This document shows, piece by piece, positions 1 through 6,301 of a stretch of 9,111 nucleotides of DNA. Each line of letters begins with the position of its first letter. Within the stretch, counting starts at the first letter, position 1. The notes below the pieces were generated by a model that made no database searches, had not been told where the DNA came from, and worked only from the letters and a program-made list of their open reading frames with translations. The translations under genes were made by a program, and so were the position numbers. Source of the DNA: Nitrospira sp. UBA2083. Its GTDB lineage: Bacteria > Nitrospirota > Nitrospiria > Nitrospirales > Nitrospiraceae. Location of the stretch: positions 19,727 to 28,837 of the forward strand of contig DCZN01000014.1 of the NCBI GenBank assembly GCA_002331625.1. Reading direction: 5' to 3'.

Positions 1-376
1 ATAAACATCTACAGCGTTCTTCTCCGTTTACGAGTCGTTAGTTCGGGGCCTATGGCAATGAAGGTACCCACCGCAGTAAAAATGGGTTGGGAACACAGGT
101 TTCCAGGTCTCACTGAAAAATGGACTCATTGGAAAATAGCGGGGGATGATGCGCTCTTGGGCGTCGTTGACGGAGCGAGACTGATGGACGCACTAGATTT
201 GATCGAAAAGCACTACGGGCAATTCTTATCCATACAAAGCTGCTCGCGCAACAGTGGGTGAAAACTCAGAATTGACAGACGAAGAAAACTCATTTTCTGA
301 GATCTCGAATTTCATCAAAGACGAAAAGATTGTCGCCCAAGAAAAGATGCCTAAAGTTCAAGAAACTGATTGCTAA
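1..376 (+). other. Short open frames, possible decayed gene
   Basis: I do not recognise any protein here. One frame is open from the first base to a stop at 259-261; the only ATGs near its start are at 52 and 58, and neither has a clear ribosome binding site. A second frame, shifted by one base, is open from 203 to a TAA at 374-376 and reads as a hydrophilic, acidic tail (for example TVGENSELTDEENSFSE). Read across the shift somewhere around 203-240, the two frames would make one protein-like sequence of about 125 residues. This is why I suspect a frameshifted remnant or the end of an upstream gene. By eye the stretch is somewhat more AT-rich than the genes downstream. It could equally be chance open frame in intergenic DNA. 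Confidence 0.25.
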
Positions 377-527
377 GCCGTTTACGGAATTGAAGCCGAA
401 GCAAGCGAGTTCTTCGTTACCCTGTGTGTCCTTAGTCGAGAGGTTTGAGGCTATAACCCTCGGACCCAATCAGCACTATAGGACTGGCCTCCAAGATGTT
501 TCCATGTTGCGCATGGCGATAAGCAAA
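377..527. other. Apparently non-coding stretch upstream of hpnH promoter
   Basis: An ATG frame (330-620) passes through here, but its translation has no recognisable domain. It ends in a cysteine/serine-rich tail and has no ribosome binding site, and it overlaps the promoter and leader of hpnH. I see no RNA gene, repeat or mobile-element end. Confidence 0.35.
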
Positions 528-556
528 TTGACGAGCCCCCTGCTTGATGTTACAAT
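528..556 (+). promoter_or_regulatory. Sigma70-type promoter for hpnH
   Basis: A -35 element TTGACG (528-533, five of six consensus bases) and a -10 element TACAAT (551-556, five of six) are separated by exactly 17 nt. Transcription would start near 563, giving a leader of about 93 nt before the hpnH ATG at 656. No other good promoter lies nearer to the gene. Confidence 0.65.
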
Positions 557-655
557 CCCTCACATTCTTGTGCTTCCAAGTGCAGCTACGGCTTGTAGCT
601 GTTCATATATACAGGGTTGAAAGAACAACAACGCGAGTTAGTGAAGGAGAACGGA

Positions 656-1672
656 ATGGCTGTTCCGGTTTCCCAGATGTATACCGTGGCGACGTATGTG
701 CTCTCCCAGAAGTTGCGGGGAGTGAAGCGATATCCCTTGGTCCTCATGCTTGAGCCGCTTTTTCGCTGTAACCTGGCTTGCGCCGGATGCGGAAAGATTC
801 AATATCCAGACCACGTCCTCGATAAACGGTTGACGCCCGAACAATGTTGGGCGGCGGCGGAAGAGTGCGGAGCCCCCATGGTGAGTATTCCTGGAGGGGA
901 GCCGCTCATTCATCCTGAAATGGCCACGATTGTACAGGGGTTGGTGGAACGGAAGCGGTACATTTATCTGTGCACCAATGCCATTCTGTTGGAGCGGAAG
1001 TTAGACGAATACACGCCCTCCAAGTATCTGACGTTCAGTGTGCATATGGATGGACTCAAGGACGAGCACGATTTAGCGGTGTGTCGTGATGGGGTGTATG
1101 AGGTGGCGGTCAAGGCCATCAAGGCGGCGGTCAAACGTGGCCATCGTGTCACGACGAATACGACATTGTTTGACGACGCGAATCCTGAACGCGTTCGAAA
1201 GTTTTTTGATGAAATGATGGCCTTAGGTGTTGAGGGGATGACGATTTCTCCCGGGTATAGTTACCAAAAGGCACCGGATCAACAACATTTCTTGAAACGA
1301 TCGAGAACTCAAGAACTCTTCTCTAAGATCCTTACTCGTCCCAAGTCAGGCTGGCAATTCAACCAATCCCCGTTGTTTTTGGATTTTTTGATGGGGAGAC
1401 GTGAGTATGAGTGTACCCCGTGGGGCAATCCAACCTACAATGTCTTTGGATGGCAGAAGCCCTGTTATTTACTTCAAGAGGGGTACGCAAAAACATTTCG
1501 GGAACTGATGGAGTCGACGGAATGGGAGAACTATGGAACCGGTCGAAATGAGAAGTGTGCCGATTGCATGGTTCATTGCGGCTATGAAGCCTCGGCTGTT
1601 GAAGATACTTTTAGTACGGTCTCTGGATTTGTGAGGACAGCCAAGTTGACACTATCGCCCACGTCCCGTTGA
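656..1672 (+). CDS. hpnH: HpnH: adenosylhopene synthase, hopanoid radical SAM enzyme
   Basis: HpnH uses S-adenosylmethionine and a [4Fe-4S] cluster to add a 5'-deoxyadenosyl radical to diploptene. This makes adenosylhopane, the first step from C30 hopenes to extended (C35) hopanoids. The 338-residue product has the radical SAM CX3CX2C motif at C38/C42/C45 inside the family-typical stretch EPLFRCNLACAGCGK, and a PGGEP motif at 79-83 (SAM-binding GGE). A C-terminal cysteine group, C301/C304/C308, is present. Length and N-terminus (MAVPVSQ) match the family. I chose ATG 656 because AAGGAG (644-649) lies 6 nt upstream; the frame is open to an ATG 13 codons earlier, but that start has no such site. 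It has its own promoter at 528-556. No squalene-hopene cyclase or other hpn gene is in the window, so substrate supply must be encoded elsewhere. Confidence 0.93.
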   Translation: MAVPVSQMYTVATYVLSQKLRGVKRYPLVLMLEPLFRCNLACAGCGKIQYPDHVLDKRLTPEQCWAAAEECGAPMVSIPGGEPLIHPEMATIVQGLVERKRYIYLCTNAILLERKLDEYTPSKYLTFSVHMDGLKDEHDLAVCRDGVYEVAVKAIKAAVKRGHRVTTNTTLFDDANPERVRKFFDEMMALGVEGMTISPGYSYQKAPDQQHFLKRSRTQELFSKILTRPKSGWQFNQSPLFLDFLMGRREYECTPWGNPTYNVFGWQKPCYLLQEGYAKTFRELMESTEWENYGTGRNEKCADCMVHCGYEASAVEDTFSTVSGFVRTAKLTLSPTSR

Positions 1673-1734
1673 TTGCAGTGTTGGTATTCACATTCGTTTC
1701 ATGACCAACGAGTCACGATTAACGGTTCTTCGAA

Positions 1735-2127
1735 ATGACTGATATCAAGAATCACGCGGCTTCTACCACTGGATCGTTGGAAGGGCGAGTATTTGCCCCA
1801 ACCTCTGTGACGGAAGTGACAGAGGCCGTCGAGCTTGCGTTCGACTATCGCGGCGACGTGACGTTGACGCTACGCTCAGGTGAGTCTGTCATCGGGTATA
1901 TCTACAATCGCCACGTTGCGGCCAGGGATTCCTATCTGGAGCTGTTTCCTGTGAATTGTCCGGAGGCTCAGCACATCCCGTATTCCGATATCACCTCAAT
2001 TGCATTCACGGGGGAAGATACGGCGAATGGGAAATCCTGGGAAGTCTGGGTGTCGAAAAAAGAGTCCGAGCGCCGTGCGGAAGCCGCAGAAGTCGAGGCG
2101 GTCGCTCGCACGCGAGGCTATCTCTAG
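1735..2127 (+). CDS. Small conserved-type cytoplasmic protein, function unknown
   Basis: The product has 130 residues, with no signal peptide and no membrane span. After a polar N-terminus, a beta-rich core (about residues 32-95) contains FDYRGDVTLTLRSGE, GYIYNRH, YLELFP and IPYSDITSIAFTGED. The end is a charged helix rich in Glu, Ala and Arg. The core pattern, a strand followed by a gly-turn strand and a late 'I-x-I-x-F-x-G' strand, resembles small Sm-like or SH3-like barrels, but that is only a fold guess. The gene follows hpnH by 62 nt on the same strand, with no convincing terminator between, so it is probably co-transcribed and may be linked to hopanoid synthesis. ATG 1735 is the first usable start, but its ribosome binding site is poor. 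The preceding ATG at 1701 is out of frame and stops at once. Confidence 0.78.
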   Translation: MTDIKNHAASTTGSLEGRVFAPTSVTEVTEAVELAFDYRGDVTLTLRSGESVIGYIYNRHVAARDSYLELFPVNCPEAQHIPYSDITSIAFTGEDTANGKSWEVWVSKKESERRAEAAEVEAVARTRGYL

Positions 2128-2144
2128 AAGAGTGTTCTCTCCCC

Positions 2145-2173
2145 ACGTTCGCAGTTCTCACGAACGTCTTTCC
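2145..2173 (+). terminator. Hairpin 18 nt after the 130-aa gene, weak terminator
   Basis: A perfect 7-bp inverted repeat, ACGTTCG (2145-2151) and CGAACGT (2161-2167), encloses a 9-nt loop and is followed by CTTTCC. The stem is stable, but the tail has few T residues, so termination efficiency is uncertain. It sits where a terminator for the preceding gene is expected. Confidence 0.4.
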
Positions 2174-2210
2174 TGCCTTGCAGTGGTTTCAAAAAGTACC
2201 CGCCATTTCG

Positions 2211-2239
2211 TTGACAAAGACGAAGTGCTGTGCTAGAAA
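2211..2239 (+). promoter_or_regulatory. Sigma70-type promoter for the exported-protein gene
   Basis: A perfect -35 hexamer TTGACA (2211-2216) is followed after 17 nt by TAGAAA (2234-2239, four of six -10 bases). The predicted start is near 2246, about 50 nt before the likely start codon. A GC-rich hairpin (2255-2278) lies in that leader. Confidence 0.55.
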
Positions 2240-2254
2240 CCCTGCCCGAATGTA

Positions 2255-2286
2255 GCACGCGCGTTAGGCGCGGCGTGCCTTTCTTT
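2255..2286 (+). terminator. GC-rich hairpin with T-rich tail in the leader, terminator or attenuator
   Basis: GCACGC (2255-2260) pairs with GCGTGC (2273-2278). The stem extends by GCG (2261-2263) with CGC (2269-2271) across a single bulged G, leaving loop TTAGG. The tail is CTTTCTTT (2279-2286). It looks like an intrinsic terminator, yet it lies downstream of the promoter at 2211-2239. It may therefore stop read-through from the hpnH unit, attenuate the next gene, or both. Confidence 0.5.
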
Positions 2287-2296
2287 GAAAGAACGA

Positions 2297-2842
2297 GTGA
2301 CGAGTCCGCCATCTAGTTTGAAGCGTTGTCGGAGAAGTCCCGTCGGACTGGGTGTATTACTTTTTGGTTTTGTAGGGATGGTGTTGTCCCCCGCATTAGC
2401 CCCTGCTACTCACGAAGCAGATCATCGTTTCATGGTGGAAGGGTATGTCTGTGGGCAAGATGGAAAGGGGATCTCAGGCACCGACGTTCTAGTCAAGGAT
2501 ACCAAAATCTCCTACGGCCAGGTCGTGAAGACGGATGGGGATGGTTATTACAAAGCGATGTTCCACCTCCACAATGACAACCTTGGCGATCCCCTTTTGG
2601 TGGAAGCGAGCGCGGAGCAGAAGAATCTAAAAATTGAATTCGATCCAAAGGATCTCGAGAGCGAACGAAAGGTCAGGGTCGATTTTGGCAGTGGTTGTGG
2701 TGTGACTGGTTCTCCTGCATGGATTTGGTGGGCGGGTGGTGCAGTGGCGGCGGCCGGTGGTGTTATCGGAATGAAACTTGTCCGGTCTCAGCCAAGGCAG
2801 GGGCGAGCCAAAAAGAAATCTCAGGGAAAGAAAAACACATAA
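2297..2842 (+). CDS. Exported membrane-anchored protein with carboxypeptidase-regulatory-like domain
   Basis: The product has about 181 residues. It has a signal peptide (basic KRCRRS, then a hydrophobic run through MVLSPALA; likely cleavage after APA, near residue 37). A beta-sandwich domain follows (about 45-125) with the CarboxypepD_reg-like pattern VEGYVCGQDGKGISGTDV and a KTDGDGYYKA turn. Near the C-terminus there is a single membrane span (about 141-162, W- and G/A-rich) and a very basic tail (KKKSQGKK). The predicted topology puts the sandwich domain outside the inner membrane and the tail in the cytoplasm. Such domains usually serve in binding or assembly rather than catalysis; the specific role is unknown. 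Two cysteines (in YVCGQ and SGCGV) could form a disulfide. The start is uncertain: GTG 2297 is a compromise. TTG 2285 lies inside the hairpin tail. TTG 2318 would give the neatest signal peptide but has no ribosome binding site. Confidence 0.75.
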   Translation: MTSPPSSLKRCRRSPVGLGVLLFGFVGMVLSPALAPATHEADHRFMVEGYVCGQDGKGISGTDVLVKDTKISYGQVVKTDGDGYYKAMFHLHNDNLGDPLLVEASAEQKNLKIEFDPKDLESERKVRVDFGSGCGVTGSPAWIWWAGGAVAAAGGVIGMKLVRSQPRQGRAKKKSQGKKNT

Positions 2843-2945
2843 TCGCCGATGACGGTTCCTGGAGGGCTGCTGGGGTGCCTCGCCGAACCGATCAATGGAT
2901 GAGCGAGGGCCGGCGTGCAGAGCTATCAAGACATGTCTAGTCAGG

Positions 2946-2989
2946 ACGCTTTTGTTGAGGGTGGGGATGCCTCGGCAGAAGCGTTTTTT
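2946..2989 (+). terminator. Strong intrinsic terminator
   Basis: A 15-bp stem (2946-2960 with 2970-2984) closes a 9-nt loop and runs into six T residues (2984-2989). The pairing is uninterrupted only if three G-U wobbles are allowed. These become A-C mismatches on the other strand, so the signal is directional for + strand transcription. It separates the exported-protein gene from the respiratory cluster. Confidence 0.85.
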
Positions 2990-3074
2990 ATTATGAGTGC
3001 ACTCCCCCATCCGCGAGCTGTAGAAAATGGGTCCCGGATGCACGCATGCTCAAGAGGCCGGTCGGCATCATGAC

Positions 3075-3080
3075 AGGAGG
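3075..3080 (+). promoter_or_regulatory. Ribosome binding site deciding the cytochrome c start
   Basis: AGGAGG lies 7 nt before GTG 3088 and inside the frames starting at ATG 3046 and ATG 3070. It is the best Shine-Dalgarno match in the window and argues that both ATG starts are wrong. Confidence 0.7.
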
Positions 3081-3087
3081 CTTGAGT

Positions 3088-3561
3088 GTGTATCGCGCAG
3101 CAATGGTCATTAGTATCGCGTTGTTGACTGCCTGCAGTGGGGAACAAGGTGGCAGCGAGGGGCCGATCGTACCGCCACCGCCGGCTCCGGCAGAATACGC
3201 CGACAAGCATATGCCTCCGGACTGGTGGGCCGATACCCAGAAGTTGGAAGAGGGACGCAAGCTTTTCCTTGGAGAGGCAAATCCCGATGTGAATTGCGCC
3301 AGTTGTCACGGGAAAGACGGAAAGCCTGTGAAGGCTGGAGCCACGGATTTTCGGAACCCCGAACGCATGAAGCTCTATTCGGATACCGTGTGGTTTTGGC
3401 GCATCTCAGAGGGGGTGCCGAATACGAAGATGAAGGGATGGAAGAGTAAGCTTTCGGACGATGATCGATGGAAGCTCGTCCTGTATGAACGGAGCTTTGG
3501 TTTGCCTGGAAAAGTTTGGAGCATCGAAAAGAAGCAGTGGGTCGATACGGGTGCGAAGTAA
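3088..3561 (+). CDS. Lipoprotein mono-heme cytochrome c
   Basis: A 157-residue class I-like cytochrome c that should carry electrons on the outer face of the inner membrane or at the outer membrane. It has a short lipoprotein signal peptide with lipobox LTAC (lipidated Cys16), then a proline-rich linker (PPPPAPA). The heme motif is CASCH (C70, C73, H74), and downstream Met residues around NTKMKG are candidate sixth ligands. Serine follows the lipid cysteine, not aspartate, which in E. coli would favour outer-membrane sorting. I chose GTG 3088 because AGGAGG (3075-3080) lies 7 nt upstream and the resulting signal peptide is ideal. ATG 3046 and ATG 3070 are in frame, but they lack a well-placed site and would put charged residues before the signal peptide. 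The gene is followed by a 185-nt gap before the bd-like gene. It could be the soluble-side partner of the complex encoded downstream. Confidence 0.87.
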   Translation: MYRAAMVISIALLTACSGEQGGSEGPIVPPPPAPAEYADKHMPPDWWADTQKLEEGRKLFLGEANPDVNCASCHGKDGKPVKAGATDFRNPERMKLYSDTVWFWRISEGVPNTKMKGWKSKLSDDDRWKLVLYERSFGLPGKVWSIEKKQWVDTGAK

Positions 3562-3746
3562 CTGTAGGATCTTTGAGGACTCAGGGGTTTTTGTGAGCGA
3601 ATCAGGGATTCACGTATTCGGCGAAGAGAGAGGAATTTGAGATACTGGTGCCCGTTCAATAGGGGTTAGGGGCAGTGTGGTGTGGGAGAGTGACGTGTAA
3701 GCTCCTTGGCTGGGTTCTTAATGGATATAGGGGGCATCGAGGCATC

Positions 3747-5459
3747 GTGAAAAAACTATCGAGCAGTCTCCTGGCTCTCGCCGTATTGATTTCGTTGTGT
3801 GTCGTAGGAGTCTCAAGCGGCTATGCTCAGGAGGTGGGGGCATCGTCGGTTGAATTTCCGTACACCGGTAATCGAACGGCGGTGTGGATTGTCGCTCAGC
3901 TTCATATCTTGTTCGCCGCGTTCATCCTTGGCGCGCCAATTTTCGTCGTCATTTCAGAGTGGTTGGGCTACCGCAAGCAGGAACCACGCTATGATCGTTT
4001 GGCGAAAGAAATTACCAAGGTTACGGTTATTCTCTTCAGTATGACGGCGGTGACCGGCGGGTTGTTTATTTTCGTTCTGCTGGCGGCCTATCCACAGTTC
4101 ACAACATCATTCATCAATCAATTTTATGTGGTATTCGCGATCCTGTATCCGGCGCTGTTTATTGCCGAGACGATCCTCATGTATGCCTATCTCTATACGT
4201 GGGACATCTGGAAAGGCGAGAAGAAAGGACGCCATATTGCACTTGGTGTTCTTCTCAATCTTGTGTGTCTGCTGATCTTGTTCGTCATCAATGGTCCGAC
4301 ATCGTTCATGAACACACCGCCGAAGGCGGAGGGGGTTTCGCCGCAAGATTTTATTGCCGCGGCGACCTTGTGGGATAAAATTGCGAATCAGAGCTGGTTC
4401 CCGTTGAGTCTTCACCGGATCGATGGGAATGTCGCCTTCGGAGGCTTCATTGCGGGCATGATCGCCGCGTATATGTACATGGGTTCAAAGACTCAGGAAG
4501 AACGGGCCTATTACGATTGGATGGGGTTCGCCGCCATTTGGATCGCCGTAGGCGGGTCGCTCCTACAGCCGTTCACGGGACTCTTGTTGGCGTATGAGAT
4601 GTGCGACTACGATTTTTCATTCTGTCCCTACATGATGGCTGATCAGCTCTCCATGTTTTTTGAAACGCAAGGGATCATGATCGGGCTCTTGTTCCTGGGA
4701 ATCAACTACTATAGTTGGCTCAGTGTGAAGCGTATTGAAGGGGCTGACAACGTTCGGATCACCATTCTGGCGCCAATGGTTTTGGTGGTGCTGCTTCCGG
4801 CCACGATGTGGGTCATGAATAGCTATTGGATTCCGGACCCGATGTCGTTGGCATTCCTGCTGCCGCTCACCCTGTCGCCGTTCCTTCTCGGGCGGTTTGT
4901 CCCTGTGACTGTCTCGGCGAGAACCGTCATCAAAATCGGTTTTATCATCATGCTCATCAGCGATGCGGTCTGGCTCACTCCGGCTGGGTTCGTCGCGACC
5001 GGCACGGATATGCCGGATGAGATGAAGCTGCCGGAAGGCTGGGACTATTTGTCATCCATGCCGGCAAAACTTTCTGCCATCCTCACATTGGTGTTTGTGA
5101 CTATCGTCAATTTTGTGTTGTACAACCGAGCCATTAAACAGGGGACGATTCTCTGGGGGAAGATCGATTTTGCATCTCAGTTCGTGCTCATTTTTCTCGC
5201 GTTTACCTCGACCTGGATCATGGGGTTGATGGGGGCCGTGCGCTCTCTGCTTAAGAAGTATTTTCATACCTATAGTCTGGTGTCGGACCTCAGTGTGGAG
5301 TCGTTTACACCGACGCTCTCATATTCTGCCGGATGGATTACAGCGATCTCCGTATTTTTTATCGCGATCGTCAGCGCGGCGGCACTGATCGCCATTCGCC
5401 CGTCTGTTGCAAGGGTCAAGGAGTCTGAAGCAAGTTCTGTCCCTATTGCGGTCAAGTAA
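3747..5459 (+). CDS. Cytochrome bd subunit I-like (CydA-like) membrane protein
   Basis: The 570-residue product starts with a signal peptide (MKKLSSSLL to about GYA, residue 27) followed by about 13 hydrophobic spans. The first half follows CydA. AQLHILFAAFILG matches the helix with the heme-ligand His (H53; E. coli H19). AETILMYAYLYTWD matches the helix with E107 (E141 here). NGPTSFMNTP and SLHRIDGNVAF match the H186 region (H223). TQGIMIGLLFLG matches the M393 helix (M311). By eye it lacks the long Q-loop and GRQPW motif, and the positions of E99 and E445 are not acidic. It therefore probably keeps a b558-like heme but may not reduce oxygen. No CydB follows. Instead, Rieske and cytochrome b genes come next, suggesting an accessory quinol or electron-transfer subunit of a variant complex III. 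GTG 3747 is preferred (GAGG at 3739-3742; clean signal peptide) over ATG 3675, which would add 24 residues. I saw no good promoter in 3562-3746. Confidence 0.87.
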   Translation: MKKLSSSLLALAVLISLCVVGVSSGYAQEVGASSVEFPYTGNRTAVWIVAQLHILFAAFILGAPIFVVISEWLGYRKQEPRYDRLAKEITKVTVILFSMTAVTGGLFIFVLLAAYPQFTTSFINQFYVVFAILYPALFIAETILMYAYLYTWDIWKGEKKGRHIALGVLLNLVCLLILFVINGPTSFMNTPPKAEGVSPQDFIAAATLWDKIANQSWFPLSLHRIDGNVAFGGFIAGMIAAYMYMGSKTQEERAYYDWMGFAAIWIAVGGSLLQPFTGLLLAYEMCDYDFSFCPYMMADQLSMFFETQGIMIGLLFLGINYYSWLSVKRIEGADNVRITILAPMVLVVLLPATMWVMNSYWIPDPMSLAFLLPLTLSPFLLGRFVPVTVSARTVIKIGFIIMLISDAVWLTPAGFVATGTDMPDEMKLPEGWDYLSSMPAKLSAILTLVFVTIVNFVLYNRAIKQGTILWGKIDFASQFVLIFLAFTSTWIMGLMGAVRSLLKKYFHTYSLVSDLSVESFTPTLSYSAGWITAISVFFIAIVSAAALIAIRPSVARVKESEASSVPIAVK

Positions 5460-5472
5460 TCACTGTTTGGGG

Positions 5473-5486
5473 CGCCTATCGAGGCG
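5473..5486 (+). other. Small hairpin between the bd-like and cytochrome c genes
   Basis: CGCCT (5473-5477) and AGGCG (5482-5486) form a perfect 5-bp stem with loop ATCG in the 38-nt gap. There is no T-tract, so it is not a terminator. It could modulate translation of the gene at 5498, whose weak CGGA site begins just after it, or mRNA stability. Confidence 0.3.
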
Positions 5487-5497
5487 ACGGAATACGC

Positions 5498-6301
5498 ATG
5501 TGGAATCTATTTAAGAAGCTCGCAGTTGGTCTTGTGGTTGGCGGTGTACTAGCCGGCATCGCCCACTCGCAAGAGGTACCCTTCTCATTCCAGTTGTTGT
5601 TCATCGCGATTGCGTTGGTTGGCGCGATGACGTTTACGCTTCTCGATGCGCCAGCCATGAACACGATGAGTGGAGGCAAGGCTGCTTTTGCTGTGGCAGT
5701 GTTCTGGTTATTTCTCATTATGGTGTGCGTTGCAGGCGCATCCCTTCTGCCTCAGTTTGACCCTGAAGACGAAAAGGCAAAGATCGGCAAGTTGCTCGAT
5801 AAAGAACGAAAACAGTCCGCGCAAGGCAAGACGGAGGAGTTGATCGCTCGCGCCAAGGCTCTCGATGAACAGGTGAAAGCGCTTGAGAATCGCCTCAAGG
5901 GCATCGGTGGAGGCCAGGCGGTGACCCCATCGCCTCCTGCTGGGGAAAAGCCAGCTGCAACCGTCAGTACAGGGTCCGGTGACATGATGAAAGTTGGAGA
6001 GGAACAGTGGCAATTACAGGAATGTTACAACTGCCATAAGTTAAGGGGAGAGGGCGGGAAGAAGCGAGGACCCGAACTAGACAATATCGGTTCGTTGTTA
6101 ACAGTCGAAGAAATTCAGCAGAAAATTGCAGATCCCAAGAGTTTTATGGCGGAAGGCTACGAGAAGGAGTGGACGAAGGGTATCATGCCCAACAAGTTCA
6201 AAGACCTCATGGATCCTAAAGAAATGCAAGCGCTTGCTGCCTGGCTTGGTACGTTCAAAAACGCCGCAGTGAATACCCCGAAACCAATCAAGAAAAATTA
6301 A
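5498..6301 (+). CDS. Membrane-anchored coiled-coil cytochrome c
   Basis: The 267-residue product has three hydrophobic segments (about 8-23, 30-50 and 62-84). A charged coiled-coil stretch follows (about 88-135, Lys/Glu/Leu-rich), then a Pro/Gly linker (PSPPAGEKPAA). The C-terminal mono-heme domain has CYNCH (C176, C179, H180) and GIMPNKF with M230 as probable sixth ligand. The heme domain should sit on the periplasmic side, held away from the membrane by the coiled coil. Its place between the bd-like gene and the Rieske gene suggests it takes the cytochrome c1 role: accepting electrons from the Rieske centre and passing them to soluble or lipoprotein cytochromes. It is not homologous in layout to cytochrome c1, which has a C-terminal anchor. 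The stop codon overlaps the next ATG by one base (TAATG), so translation of the two is probably coupled. Confidence 0.92.
   Translation: MWNLFKKLAVGLVVGGVLAGIAHSQEVPFSFQLLFIAIALVGAMTFTLLDAPAMNTMSGGKAAFAVAVFWLFLIMVCVAGASLLPQFDPEDEKAKIGKLLDKERKQSAQGKTEELIARAKALDEQVKALENRLKGIGGGQAVTPSPPAGEKPAATVSTGSGDMMKVGEEQWQLQECYNCHKLRGEGGKKRGPELDNIGSLLTVEEIQQKIADPKSFMAEGYEKEWTKGIMPNKFKDLMDPKEMQALAAWLGTFKNAAVNTPKPIKKN

Noticed and set aside
330..620. Plus-strand ATG frame of 96 codons upstream of hpnH
   Set aside because: It has no ribosome binding site and no recognisable domain, and it runs through the hpnH promoter and leader.
1680..1709. Inverted repeat GTTGGT/ACCAAC between hpnH and the 130-aa gene
   Set aside because: The stem is only 6 bp with an 18-nt loop and no T-tract, so it is not a convincing terminator or operator.
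2989..3026. Possible promoter elements TATTAT (2989-2994) and TAGAAA (3021-3026) before the cytochrome c gene
   Set aside because: No acceptable -35 hexamer lies 16-18 nt upstream of either; TATTAT overlaps the terminator tail.
2627..3043. Minus-strand open frame across the end of the exported-protein gene and the terminator
   Set aside because: It overlaps a supported gene and a directional + strand terminator; the translation looks like a low-complexity shadow.
3562..3746. Search for a promoter or terminator between the lipoprotein cytochrome c and the bd-like gene
   Set aside because: Only poor matches were found (for example TTGTGA with TATTCG). The short direct repeat GGCATCG around 3734-3748 is too short to interpret.
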